In this document: positions 1 to 9,862 of the stretch, one piece after another
Position numbering within the stretch: the first letter of the stretch is position 1
How the letters are laid out: each line of letters opens with the position of its first letter
From: Albula goreensis
Lineage: Eukaryota; Chordata; Actinopteri; Albuliformes; Albulidae
Assembly: GCA_022829145.1 (NCBI GenBank)
Contig: CM040758.1
Coordinates: forward strand, 26,555,575-26,619,574
Length of the DNA stretch: 64,000 bases
Direction of reading: 5' to 3'
Made by a program: the position numbers and the translations under genes
The notes under the pieces: model-generated
The model's database searches: none
What the model saw: only the letters and a program-made list of their open reading frames with translations
Told to the model about the DNA's origin: nothing

Positions 1-626
1 TCTGTGTGCATTGTCAAAAGAGTTAAAGAATGGATGCTGCTTCAGCTAAAAGGACAATGGCACCAATTACAACTGTAATCTTCCAATAGAATGTGTTGTT
101 TAGCCTATTTTTTTCCAAAACACAATGGCATGTTGTAATAGTGTTTCAGTTCACACTTGATGTTTTTATACATTGAGACTCACATTTCCAATGCCCTAAG
201 AAGCCAACATTGACAGACATGCAAACATGAATACGAGATTTCTATAGATGCCAGTTTTTCATGTCTGCCACGTAAATATCCCTACAAACTACATTTTTGT
301 TAATCCTCTGTAATACTGGGATTAAGAGAAATTAATTTTCACAAAATATCTCACACAAAAACTGAAAATATCCTCAACTGTGCTTGGTAGTTGTTCCCTT
401 TTGTTTTTAACGTTGAGAACTTTTATTTTGAATTTCTTGCTCTTGGTGTCTCTGGAAGGAGTCAACGGGATACCCTTCCGCGTTGATACTGGAAACGGGT
501 GCGAAAGTGAAGACAAAAACAACAAGCAGCTGTAATGAAGTGATCAGTTACGAAGTTAGCTGGAATTATAGCTCGCGTAAATATTTCAGCTTTGTTATTA
601 TAGTTGAGTAAGTTCAGGGTTGTACA
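1..626. other. Upstream region of gene A, no gene seen
   Basis: This is AT-rich sequence with no convincing ORF, tRNA or exon of the cluster type. It ends just before the start codon of gene A, so the last 150 bases or so probably hold its promoter and 5' UTR. I see no TATA box and no ETS-type CCGGAAGT site of the kind found before several other first exons. Confidence 0.3.
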
Positions 627-3600
627 ATGTCAGTTCGTTGCGGTTCATTTGAGGCTGAAATAGCTTCCATCATGGAAGTATTATGTAAAACAGCAGTAGC
701 AGAGATCATGAAACTCGTCTATAATGGATCTGCTGACTTATGTGTGCCAGTGTGTAAATACAAAAGAGAGAACGAAACGCTACGAAGGAGGTTACAGTTG
801 ATGGAAAATGAGCTAATATCTACGCGGGAATACATGGGTGGACCCCAGGAGACTTCTGCAAACATCTCTTTTGAATTTCATGGTTGCAACGAAATCAATG
901 AATCCGAAATAAGTACGTTTCATATTTTACTGCATATCCATCCCACTGGACGTGGAAAGTAACATTGAGAATGAATTCCTGAATTTTCTTGATCTATTCG
1001 TTTCGCTGTAATAAAGGTTTTATGCATAAATGAAGGGAAACATTGACATGTTAGCTAACTTTACCCAGCGTTATATGAATGATGCTCAGTTTGTTTCTGC
1101 TGTTATTCTTCTGCAGTGAATGAGAACAGTCTAACCACTGAGAAGGTCTTTGATGAGCGGTGTGAAAATGCTCATGGTATAACCAGGGATGGCCATTCAT
1201 ATTCCATGAAAACGGAAGACTCTCAATTACAGCCCATGGTATGTTCAGATCTGCAAGTCGCTGTCACAGGTTAAATGTGATGATGACAGGGGTTTGCTTA
1301 GGTTTATCTGAACTTCATTGCGTTATTGAAATATTGAGGGAAATTTTGCGAACTGTATAGGACAATTAACGGTTGCCGTAATGCTGGCGATATGGTCTTG
1401 TAGATCCAATTAGCCATTTCCCACAGAAGCTACAATGAGAATTCAATAATTAAAAAAATACATTAAATAAAAAATTAAATTAATGAAAATGAGTTTTTAA
1501 GGATTCCAGAAGGTAACTATTGTATAGTTGCAAATCATGTTTCATGAATATGTAAGATGTGATCATGTAATTGTATTATACACAGGGACCTGCAGGAGGG
1601 CTTTCATACTCCCAGCTGTGTCATGCAGGGGGCGCTGTGCAGCAGGGAGGGGGGCTGGGGCTTGTATTCAAGGAAGAACCAGAGTGTGAGCCCCCCTCCC
1701 AGAGCTCCTCCCCAGCTGGGCCTGCGATGGGTCTGCAGCTGCAGTGTGTTTGGAGCGAGGCCACAGACTCCAGACCGGTTCAAAAGAATCAGGGACCACA
1801 TGGACAAAGCACAGAGCATGGAGATGATGCGGTAATGAACCTGTGCAACTCTGCAGGGCACAGCAGCACTGAATCACATTTTTCTGTCACTGTTACCCGT
1901 TACTCTCACGTTCTTACTGTTGTTCTGTTACCAAGTTGCCTTGGAGCTTTGTTTTACTGTAATCCAGTTTAGCGTCTCCTTTTTTGTAGTAATACACAAC
2001 AGAAGTGTCGATAGTTCAGTCCACTGAGTTGCTGAAATGTTCATCCCTGGGAGACTGGGGTTCGAGTCCCGTGTCTGGCCCTTCTGTCTGTTCTCTCTCC
2101 TCTCTATAACCCCCTCAGCCTTCCTGCTGTCTGAAAAAAGACAAAATACATAAGGAGGGTGCCTCAACCACTCCCCCTGCTTAATATTAATATAAAATAA
2201 TTGTTGGTAGTGTTTCAGTAAATCAGGCCATATGTGTGTTTTATGAATTCCTGGGCTCTCATATCACATCTGAATACTTGAGTTCTTCACTGTACCTCAT
2301 GTGATTTAGGATGTCCCTTCAGTGGTGGATCTGGCCTTGATTGTTGTAACTTATCTCTGACAGGCAGGTGATGACAGTGACACTGACATGTCAGAGATGG
2401 ATAGCTCCGTTGGATCAGATCCTGAAAGCGCTCCTGACCATGACGGTTCTGCGTTCAGGAAGGGTCCCTCTGGCCAGACCGCGTCATATAGCCAGGGTCT
2501 GTTCCGTCAGTCACCGCCATATACGACTGACTACGAAGAGGGAGAGGACGATGGCGAGGAAGAGGAGGACAGTACCTCGAGTTTAACAGTAAAAGCATGC
2601 AGGAGGAACGATGAAGGCAAAAGAGTCTGGGACAAAAGGCACTTCTGTTTTTACTGCGAGAAACCGAACAGCAAAATTGCGCGCCATCTGGAGAGGAAGC
2701 ACTTGCACGAACCTGACGTGGCCCACGCTCTGAGCTACCCCAAAGGCTCGAAGCGTAGGGCCGTCTTACTGGAGAAGCTCCGCAACAAGGGCGACTACTA
2801 CCACAATGTAGAGGTGCTGAAAAATGGAGGGGGCGAATTGGTCACCTGGAGACAACCTGCGGCTGGCGCAGATCCAAATGACTACCTGCCCTGCCAGCTC
2901 TGCCTGGGGTTTTTCATCAAAAGCGAGCTGTGGAAGCATGAAGCCACATGTAGACTGAAAACCGAGAGTCTGAAGTCCAAGGCCAGGAAGCGGGTCCAGG
3001 CTGCATCTTCACGCTTGGTCCCTGTACCAAGCAGTGCCACTCAGGGCTGCCAAGAGATAATTCACAACCTCCACCAAGATGAGGTCGCTTTTCACATAAA
3101 AAACGACTCCTTGATTCAGAAGTTCGGGGATTCCTTGTACGCGAAACACGGGCACAAGACGTCTCAGCATGTCCACATAGGGCAAAAAATGAGAGAGCTG
3201 GGCCGCTTCATGCTGGCTGTCAGACTGCTCGACCAAAGCGTCCTCAGCCTCCGGGAGGTGTGTGTGCCATACCGGTTTGAGCTGGCTGTGTCCGCGGCAC
3301 ATAACGCCAGCGGATTCAGACCAGATCTGAACAGATACAAGAGGCCGTCATTTGCGTTAAAACTTGGCTATTCCCTGAAAAGAGCATCGGAAATCGCAAT
3401 TGGTGAAAGCCTGATGAATGGCGACAAGACCGGGGAGAAAAATGCCAAAGACTTTATTAAACTGCTGGATGCGGACTGGGAGAAAAAAGTGTCCAGTCAT
3501 GCAAGAAATACCCCTCAGGAAACAAATTCGGATGAGGCAGACATGATCCCCCTGACAGAGAACGTTAGGACATTGCAAGATTATATCAAGGATCTGGAGG

Positions 3601-5304
3601 ATAGCCTTGCTGCTGCAACTGATCAAGGCCACAACTCAGACGATGATGATGCCATTTCGGAGACCGGTAGGACCATGTATATATGTAAATATATTTTGTG
3701 CTCATAATCGGTTTCCAAGGGTTTCCCCTGTGGGGCTTTTTTGGGGTAGGCCTGTGATCCAAGCCAGAAAATTTCCATACTCACCCATTCACCTTCACCA
3801 GATTTGTCCCCTGCTGTGTAAGACTTCATTTTGTAGACTGTGTCGTTTAAAACGATATTAGAATTTGATATCCTGTTAGCAAGATTGAGCACGCATCTAC
3901 AGGCAGCCAGAGAGGCTCAAAGGCCACGACAGACCAAGGCCATAACTCCAATGATGAAGGCACAATGGAGACTAGTAGAATGATAGACACTTTCTTCCTT
4001 CCCCTGTGAAACTGTTGTAGGCCTGTAGTCCAAGCAAGTGAAATTCCATAGCCACCTGTATGCCCTCAGCAGGTTTGTCCATACAGAGAAGAGCCTACAG
4101 TGGCAGTGTCTACAGTGTCTACAGTTTTTTTATTGTTAAAGGTTGAACTCCAAAAACTTACCTGCTGTGAGACTGAATAATGCAGAGTGCATCTTTTAAA
4201 ATTATAATAGCAGTTGATACTCTGTTGAATTTGCCTTGTGCTTTGTTGTTTTTCTCAGATCTATTTTATGACGGTGGACCAAATGGCACAATAGAGCATG
4301 CATCTACAAGCAACAACCAGGGAGGCCCAGACACCACAGTGGACCAAGGCAACAACTCAGGAGATGATCATGATGGTATTCATGATGGTGATGATGGTGG
4401 CTCACTGGAGACCGGTAGGTCCCTATACATTTTGTGTTTATGTGGGGTTCTCAATGGTTTCCCCATGGTGCTGTTGTTGGTGTACACTTATGTTCCATAC
4501 CAGCCAAACTCCATACCTGTCCATATTACTTCAGTTGATTTGTCCTCAGTGACAGTCTCTGCAGGCCTTTTTTTGTTGCAGAAGTCCATAACCAGAATGT
4601 GCGCCTGCTTTGTAAAATTTCATATTTTTAAGTGTACTTGGACAAAAACCTTCAGCAGATGGGTTCTGTTAAGCATCAGAGAAACGATGAGAATCTTTCT
4701 TCAGGTGGAGTGTGTGATAACGGGTCCAGCAGAAGCCAGAGAGACCGTCAGGCTGTAAGGAAGAGTGTGAAGTCCAGTGCTGATACCCCTGGCCAACACC
4801 TAAACGCTAAGGATGACAGTGAATCATCAGAAACAGGTAAAATAAACTTTGCCTACAGCAGGGGGTTCTAATGCCTGTCTACCATATTAGTAAAGAAGTA
4901 TGTCTTTAATGGAGTGAATTCATGACTAAGTCTATAAGATTATAGTGTGAGAAAGGTAGTGCATTGGGAATCCATGGAACTTTTTATTTGACATGAAATC
5001 CTGGTTATGTCTTCATTTAATAGGACCTCGTCCTGCCATCGCTCGAAACCAGAAGCGGCCGTGGAGCAGCGATGAGAGAGAGGCGGTGTGGCGTCATTTG
5101 AAGGAGTGTCTTGCTCTGAAGAGGGTCCCAGGGAAAAAAGAGTGCAATTCATGTTTGCAGGCAGAGCCCGCGCTAAAAGAACGATCATGGAAGGACATTA
5201 AAAATTTTGTGTACAACTCTATCAAAACTGAAAAGAAGAAGTTGGCTGTATTCAGGAAGATGTCTGGTGGCGATAGGAAACCTAAAAGGCTAAGGCTGTG
5301 TTGA
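627..5304 (+). CDS. Gene A: zinc-finger-cluster N-terminus fused to a tyrosine-recombinase-like body lacking its catalytic domain
   Basis: Seven coding exons fit by frame and splice signals: 627-912, 1117-1238, 1586-1831, 2364-3666, 4259-4414, 4705-4836 and 5024-5304, giving 841 residues. Exon 1 encodes the same helix and coiled coil (EIASIMEVLC, then RENETLRRRLQLMENEL) as the first exon of the C2H2 genes downstream. Exon 3 has a KEEPE / LQLQCVWSEA module shared with gene B. Exon 4 is the body: an acidic stretch, two Cys/His zinc-binding-like segments (FCFYCEKPNSKIARHLERKH; YLPCQLCLGFF with LWKHEATC), then a helical region (GQKMRELGRF, SFALKLGYSLKRASEI). Exons 5 and 6 are acidic spacers, each ending in ETG. 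Exon 7 encodes a Trp/Cys module (RPWSSDEREAVWRHL, VPGKKECNSCL). From memory, fish proteins with this order normally carry a tyrosine-recombinase catalytic domain between the helical region and the last module. None is present here. An AATAAA lies at 6388. The fusion and the family call are inference; exon boundaries are consistent in all phases. Confidence 0.7.
2005..2165 (+). repeat. tRNA-derived SINE-like remnant inside intron 3 of gene A
   Basis: The segment holds a good Pol III B box (GGTTCGAGTCCC near 2058-2069) preceded by an A-box-like stretch (gatagttcagtccactgag). It is followed by a pyrimidine-rich body. It cannot fold as an intact tRNA, so a tRNA-derived SINE is the best reading. 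Family unknown. Confidence 0.4.
3884..3974 (+). pseudogene. Fossil copy of the acidic spacer exon of gene A
   Basis: This stretch matches exon 5 of gene A (4259-4414) and the 3' end of exon 4: it reads IEHASTGSQRGS, TTDQGHNSNDEG and METS in the same order. The flanking intron sequence also resembles the introns after exons 4 and 5. Its length after the only nearby AG would break the reading frame and the donor is altered, so it is probably a dead exon. It shows that the spacer exons arose by tandem duplication. Confidence 0.6.
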
Positions 5305-6487
5305 CTTGGCTACTTCCCTCTGGGGATATCTGCTTCTGTGAAGCAAGGAATAAGGGGCCCAAGAGCACTTTGTGTGTGTGGCATGGGTGTTTCTCTGAAT
5401 GCTGTTATTCTTTCCTTACAAGGAAAGCGCTTAACGGTTCAGTGCTGAACGAAGGAAAACTGTTCGAAATGTCTATGCTGGGGCCGTCAGATGACCGCAG
5501 TGGAGTGCAGCTTTGATCCCTGGTGCTAGGTGTTGGAGTCCCCACAGTGCCATTACTGGCTATGGCCAGGGATCCAAATTGGAAAGGTGACCGTTGGCAC
5601 AGTCTCAATGGTGGAAGGATAGGTTTGAACCAGTTGAAATGATGACTCTCATCGCTCCCCACTGGCCCCTCCTGGCCGGCCAGATGCCTGCAAGCATTTG
5701 ACCCAATCATATGCTGACATTGTGTTCCTCTGAAGGCATGGGTAGTATGTGATTGGTAATGTGTCTCCTGTGAAAGGTTTGCACAAGAGTTGGAAGAAGT
5801 CACGTGGTTGGCTGCTGCTTCCTGACTCTGTCAGCGGGGGTTGGGCTGCTCGTACAGATCAAGGTGAGGTGAAAGGGGATAGGCTCGTAGTTCTGGCCAT
5901 TTCTGAATAATTCATATATGAAATTAAATGAATATATGGAATAGTGGCCTTTTTCCTAATTTTTCCTCATCTCTAAAGTGACTGCTGGTAAGCTCTGTGC
6001 AGTCAGGCTCATAGTGATTTCACCTCTGCTCTGTTTTTATAGATCAGGAGTAGGAGGGACGGTACTTCAGAGTTTGCTTCAGTTGAAACCAATTGTGTTT
6101 TGACTGGACAAGGAAATATTTGCTTCTGTAAAAAGTTTAAAAGATTAGAGCGAATACTAGTGAGTACAAACACAGAGTACACACAGAACTTGGAGATTAG
6201 ATGTTCTCCAGATGTAAAATAGTGAGTGACAAGGCCAGTTCTCTGGTGCTATATGAAAGAGTTAGCCCAGAGGTTAAGGAAATTCTACATTTCATGTCAC
6301 TATGAATAATTGCTTTTTTTTTTTCCTTTTCCTTCCAAACAGTCACATTCCCTGGCGGGTTAATGTTGTGCAACACTACTGACACGCAATAAACAATCCT
6401 TGGAAGTTTCGTATTTTCTTTGTGTTAGTGTTTCAAGTAATTGTAAATTCTTTGTTGAGAAAATATTAAATTAAGTTTCATATTAAT
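5305..6487 (+). other. 3' UTR and downstream region of gene A
   Basis: There is no further coding exon. A GC-richer block at about 5515-5880 stands out from AT-rich surroundings and may be an interspersed repeat of unknown family. A poly(A) signal AATAAA is at 6388-6393, about 1.1 kb after the stop codon. The minus-strand ORF over 5405-5803 has no recognisable protein features and is not called. Confidence 0.35.
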
Positions 6488-6559
6488 GGTTCCATGGTGT
6501 AATGGTTAGCACTCTGGACTCTGAATCCAGCAATCCGAGTTCAAATCTCGGTGGAACCT
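6488..6559 (+). tRNA. tRNA-Gln (anticodon CTG)
   Basis: This 72-base gene has a fully paired acceptor stem (GGTTCCA with TGGAACC), a TGGTTAGCA D-arm and the anticodon stem CTGGA/TCCAG around loop CTCTGAA, which gives anticodon CTG. The T-arm contains GTTCAAATC. The B box is intact. No run of four T follows at once, only TTTA, so Pol III termination may be leaky. It is paired with the opposite-strand tRNA-Glu at 7104. Confidence 0.95.
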
Positions 6560-7103
6560 TTAATTTAATACGGTGACTAGTTAATGCTATGTAATTGCTG
6601 TGATCCCTTTGACGATGAATGTGAAAAATGTCTTCGAATTCGTGAAGAATGAAAATATATGGCTGTTTAAATAGTTTGATGCATATGTCTTAAAGTGGTA
6701 AACGGCCGTTGAAGGTTAGGAGTTCGAAGACAAAGCAAATTACAACAGTGGGTTAAGAGTAATGTTTATCATCTGAACTCCTGTGGCACTGTCAGGAAAA
6801 TTAAATCCTGTCTGAATGAGACTGTAATTGCTCAAAAGTAGTGACTGACTGCTTATTGGTATGTTATCTAGGAACAACCAAAGCAGGATTGCATAGCGTC
6901 ATAGTGAGAATCTCTGCTTATGTTGTTTTATGAACATTTGTTTCAAGATATTTTCATAGTCACTTATTTCATAACAACAGTACTTACGCTTGTTTTCAGT
7001 AACCTAAATAAGTCCAGAGTTTGGTTTTCATAAGGAGTGGTACGTACAGAACGTTGAGACGAAGTTATGTAAATGGTTAGTAAGTTCGAGGTCGAAAAGG
7101 ATG

Positions 7104-7175
7104 TTCCCTGACCGGGAATCGAACCCGGGCCGCGGCGGTGAGAGCGCCGAATCCTAACCACTAGACCACCAGGGA
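7104..7175 (-). tRNA. tRNA-Glu (anticodon CTC)
   Basis: On the minus strand this folds into a complete 72-base tRNA: acceptor TCCCTGG with TCAGGGA, anticodon stem CGGCG/CGCCG around CTCTCAC (anticodon CTC), and T-arm with GGTTCGATTCC. A TTTT terminator (7096-7099 on the opposite strand) follows directly. The sequence of the copy at 9483 is the same. Confidence 0.96.
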
Positions 7176-7449
7176 TTGTGTGTCAGCATTGTAGAAGTTT
7201 TTGTCCCACCCAAAAAAAACTGAGAACTAAGTTGTGTATTCGGATGCAATTTCGGTAATGCGCAAATGTATGAATGGGTTTATACTGGTGTACTTGAGTG
7301 CTTTGGATAAGTGACGTTATTAAATATTTTGTAAATTAAACATTTTCTCATGCAATATGACTAATAAAAAACAGGTTTTGATAAAGTTGAATTATTTGTT
7401 GCTATTTTTGTCTTAAATTTCGTTTTGTCCGACGTTATTTACTTTCTGT

Positions 7450-7560
7450 TGGGCACTTTTATTGTTACGCTTTCGGGGTGTTTTTGTTTAACCGGAAGTG
7501 GTGCTGTTTCTGCAGTTGGGTCGTCCTCCACAAGGATAAAATAAGTATTTAAATCAGCTG
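7450..7560 (+). promoter_or_regulatory. Orphan zinc-finger-unit promoter remnant
   Basis: GCACTTTTATTGTTAC at 7453-7468 followed by CCGGAAGT at 7492-7499 matches the arrangement upstream of E1 in gene I (43215-43260) and gene L (56924-56956). No E1 follows here; the next related sequence is the dead exon at 8123. I read it as the promoter of a lost zinc-finger gene. CCGGAAGT is the core bound by ETS factors such as GABPA; use in vivo is untested. Confidence 0.4.
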
Positions 7561-7707
7561 ATGAAGGAAACATCGAACAGTCGTCTTGAAGCGATCTGTC
7601 ATGTAAAGATATCTGTGGTGCATGACTCTAGTCCTGGACAGCCAGTGGTTTTTGGGGGGTTTCAACATGAGTTTATTTAAACAAGGGTCCTCATACCTTC
7701 AGACACT

Positions 7708-8025
7708 CATAAACTTCTAGACACTGTGGCCCTCCAGGACTGGAGTTAAACCTGCAGACACTGCAGCCCTCCAGGACTGGAGTTAAACCTGCAGACACTG
7801 TGGCCCTCCAGGGCTGGAGTTAAACCTGCATGCACTGCCCCCTTCAGGACTGGAGTTAAACCTGCAGACACTGTGGCCCTCCAGGACTGGAGCTAAACCT
7901 GCAGACACTGTGGCCCTCCAGGACTGGAGTTAAACCTGCAGACACTGCGGCCCTCCAGGACTGGAGTTAAACCTGCAGACACTGCGGCCCTCCAGGAATG
8001 GAGTTAAACCTGCAGACACTGTGGC
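7708..8025 (-). repeat. 37-bp minisatellite, about 8 units
   Basis: The unit is a 37-base sequence containing CCCTCCAGGACTGGAGTT and AAACCTGCAGACACTG, repeated head to tail with point differences (for example cag/tgg/cgg before CCCTCC). The same unit in the opposite orientation forms the larger array at 21917-22493. Confidence 0.9.
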
Positions 8026-8122
8026 TGTCTAGGCCCTTGTCTGTCTTCATCAGTATTCTTGTAAAAAACATGATCATATGATTGTATGCCCAGGTCAATG
8101 ACGTGTGCTGGCTGATTCTCAG

Positions 8123-8335
8123 GGATCCACTGGAGTGACTTCAGGGTTCCAGTTGTGTCCTGTAGAGGGCGCTGGGCAGCAGGGAAAGAGGCTGGGTCCA
8201 GTACTCAAGCAGGAAGTGGTTAGCGACCCCCCCGGCACAGAGCCCCTCCCCAGCTGGGTCTGCAGCTGCAGTGTGTTTGGAGCGAGGCCGCTCCAAACAC
8301 ACTGCAAACGCTCCAGTTCAGGTGAAGCATGAACC
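8123..8335 (+). pseudogene. Dead KEE/VWSEA exon of a lost zinc-finger gene
   Basis: After a good acceptor (gattctcag) the frame reads GSTGVTSGFQLCPVEGAGQQ and LGPVLKQE, matching gene A exon 3 and the start of the gene B terminal exon. The frame is then lost in a C-rich run near 8240-8253; the continuation LGLQLQCVWSEAA lies in another frame. No fingers follow. With the orphan promoter at 7450 it makes a decayed copy of a B-like gene. It also contains a perfect inverted repeat at 8267-8306. Confidence 0.65.
8267..8306. repeat. Perfect 18-bp inverted repeat with 4-base loop
   Basis: Arm 8267-8284 (TGCAGTGTGTTTGGAGCG) is exactly complementary to 8289-8306, with loop AGGC. The left arm is ordinary exon sequence also found in gene A (1743 onward), where no right arm follows. 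The right arm therefore looks like an inverted copy of the left. Confidence 0.9.
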
Positions 8336-8706
8336 AAACACGAAGCTTGAAATTAAACAAGTGGGAAACAGCGCCTCCTGGAGGACATGGTGTCACAGAA
8401 TCACATATTTCTGTTGTTTTTCTGCCCACCAATTAAAACTGCCTGGCGTAGCAGTGAGCTAGGCAGCTGAGATGTATCTCAAATATACATAAGATCAGAG
8501 TAAACTTTCATAAAGGCTCTTCACCAATGTTGTAACGCTGTTATACAAGCTTTGCAAGGTCTCGCAGGAAAATGTATTCCAAGTGAAGTGTGACCAAAAC
8601 TTGTGAATCGGTAGTGATTTTTCTTGACGCCATTGTTCTCTGTTCATTTTTTGGCACACCCGGATGTAGCTGCTCAGAATGACAAGTTCAGACACAGTGT
8701 TCATGG

Positions 8707-8778
8707 GGTTCCATGGTGTAATGGTTAGCACTCTGGACTCTGAATCCAGCGATCCGAGTTCAAATCTCGGTGGGACCT
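8707..8778 (+). tRNA. tRNA-Gln (anticodon CTG)
   Basis: This is a complete 72-base cloverleaf, like the copy at 6488 but with acceptor 3' strand TGGGACC, giving one T-G wobble pair. The anticodon loop CTCTGAA and T-arm GTTCAAATC are unchanged. No TTTT follows within the next several tens of bases. Confidence 0.95.
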
Positions 8779-9482
8779 TCATGTTGTTATTGGGCTGAGT
8801 GATCATAGAGAAGCTGTGCAAACGCTCAGTGTGGATTCACCTTAGAGGGCTCAGCTGGTGGCCTTTGGGCATTCATTCAAATCAAAATGGCAAAATGGGA
8901 GGAGCATGAGTGTTTTTGCTTCCTGCACAACCCCCTCAACTTGCCTTGCTCTGATCTTGCAATATATATCTTCCTCTCTTATCTTGCAAGCCTTCGTTCC
9001 ATTCTACAAACAGTACTACAGCATATGTCATGCTGTTCATTGTCTGAAATTAGCCATTTTATTTCTAATCATTTACCTTTGTATATAAGTCCACCATCTT
9101 TTCACAGAATAATAACAATAGAAAGAATTAATATTCAACATTACTTTAAGAGTCAGTTGAGTTTTTTTTTGTAATTTCAGTGAAAGCCATGCCTACATCT
9201 ATCATAATTATTGACATGAACGGTCCATTTCAGCCAAACTAGGCTTGTCATGTGTCTACAATCATGTTAAAATCATAATTCATTTCAGTTCAAATTTAAG
9301 ACAAACCTAAGCATGTTTTGAGCACCCTGTATTAGTAACCTTTTAATAACCCGTAACTGTAACCAGCAAGTATACCAGTACTATGACACCAACTCTGATG
9401 GGGAATGCATGGCCCTCTTCATGTTGAACATTTAGGTCACACACTGTAACGCATAGAACCCATTATGTACACATAAAACGTA
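8779..9482. other. Spacer between tRNA-Gln and tRNA-Glu, no gene
   Basis: AT-rich sequence without credible exon or RNA gene. ORFs of 76 and 95 codons overlap here in two frames but show no recognisable composition or domain. It corresponds in position to the shorter spacer between the first Gln/Glu pair. Confidence 0.4.
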
Positions 9483-9554
9483 TTCCCTGACCGGGAATCG
9501 AACCCGGGCCGCGGCGGTGAGAGCGCCGAATCCTAACCACTAGACCACCAGGGA
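9483..9554 (-). tRNA. tRNA-Glu (anticodon CTC)
   Basis: This is a full-length 72-base tRNA on the minus strand with the same sequence as the one at 7104 (anticodon CTC, all stems paired). A TTTT run lies just downstream on the minus strand (AAAA at about 9475 on the plus strand). Confidence 0.96.
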
Positions 9555-9862
9555 GGTCTAATTCCAGCGCTTGTGCAATCGTTTTTGAGGCAGGCATTAT
9601 TAACGTCTTATGACTATACTGTTGTATGTTTTTATCATGAATGATAATGGATTTGATACCAGTTGTGAGATTTTGATTAACTTAACCTTGATAACTGAGT
9701 ATTTCATGCAATTAAAATGTAGTTTAAAATATGAGAAGTAATTGACTCAGGAGTACCATTATTTTGAAATGTTTGTATTAACAGCCTACCGGAAGACACC
9801 CTCCTCATTACTCGAGCCATTCCTACTGAGTTTATAGCTCGGTGCAACACAATTTGAACGAA

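Noticed and set aside
5405..5803. 132-codon minus-strand ORF in the 3' UTR of gene A
   Set aside because: Lies in a GC-richer block that is probably a repeat; no recognisable motif.
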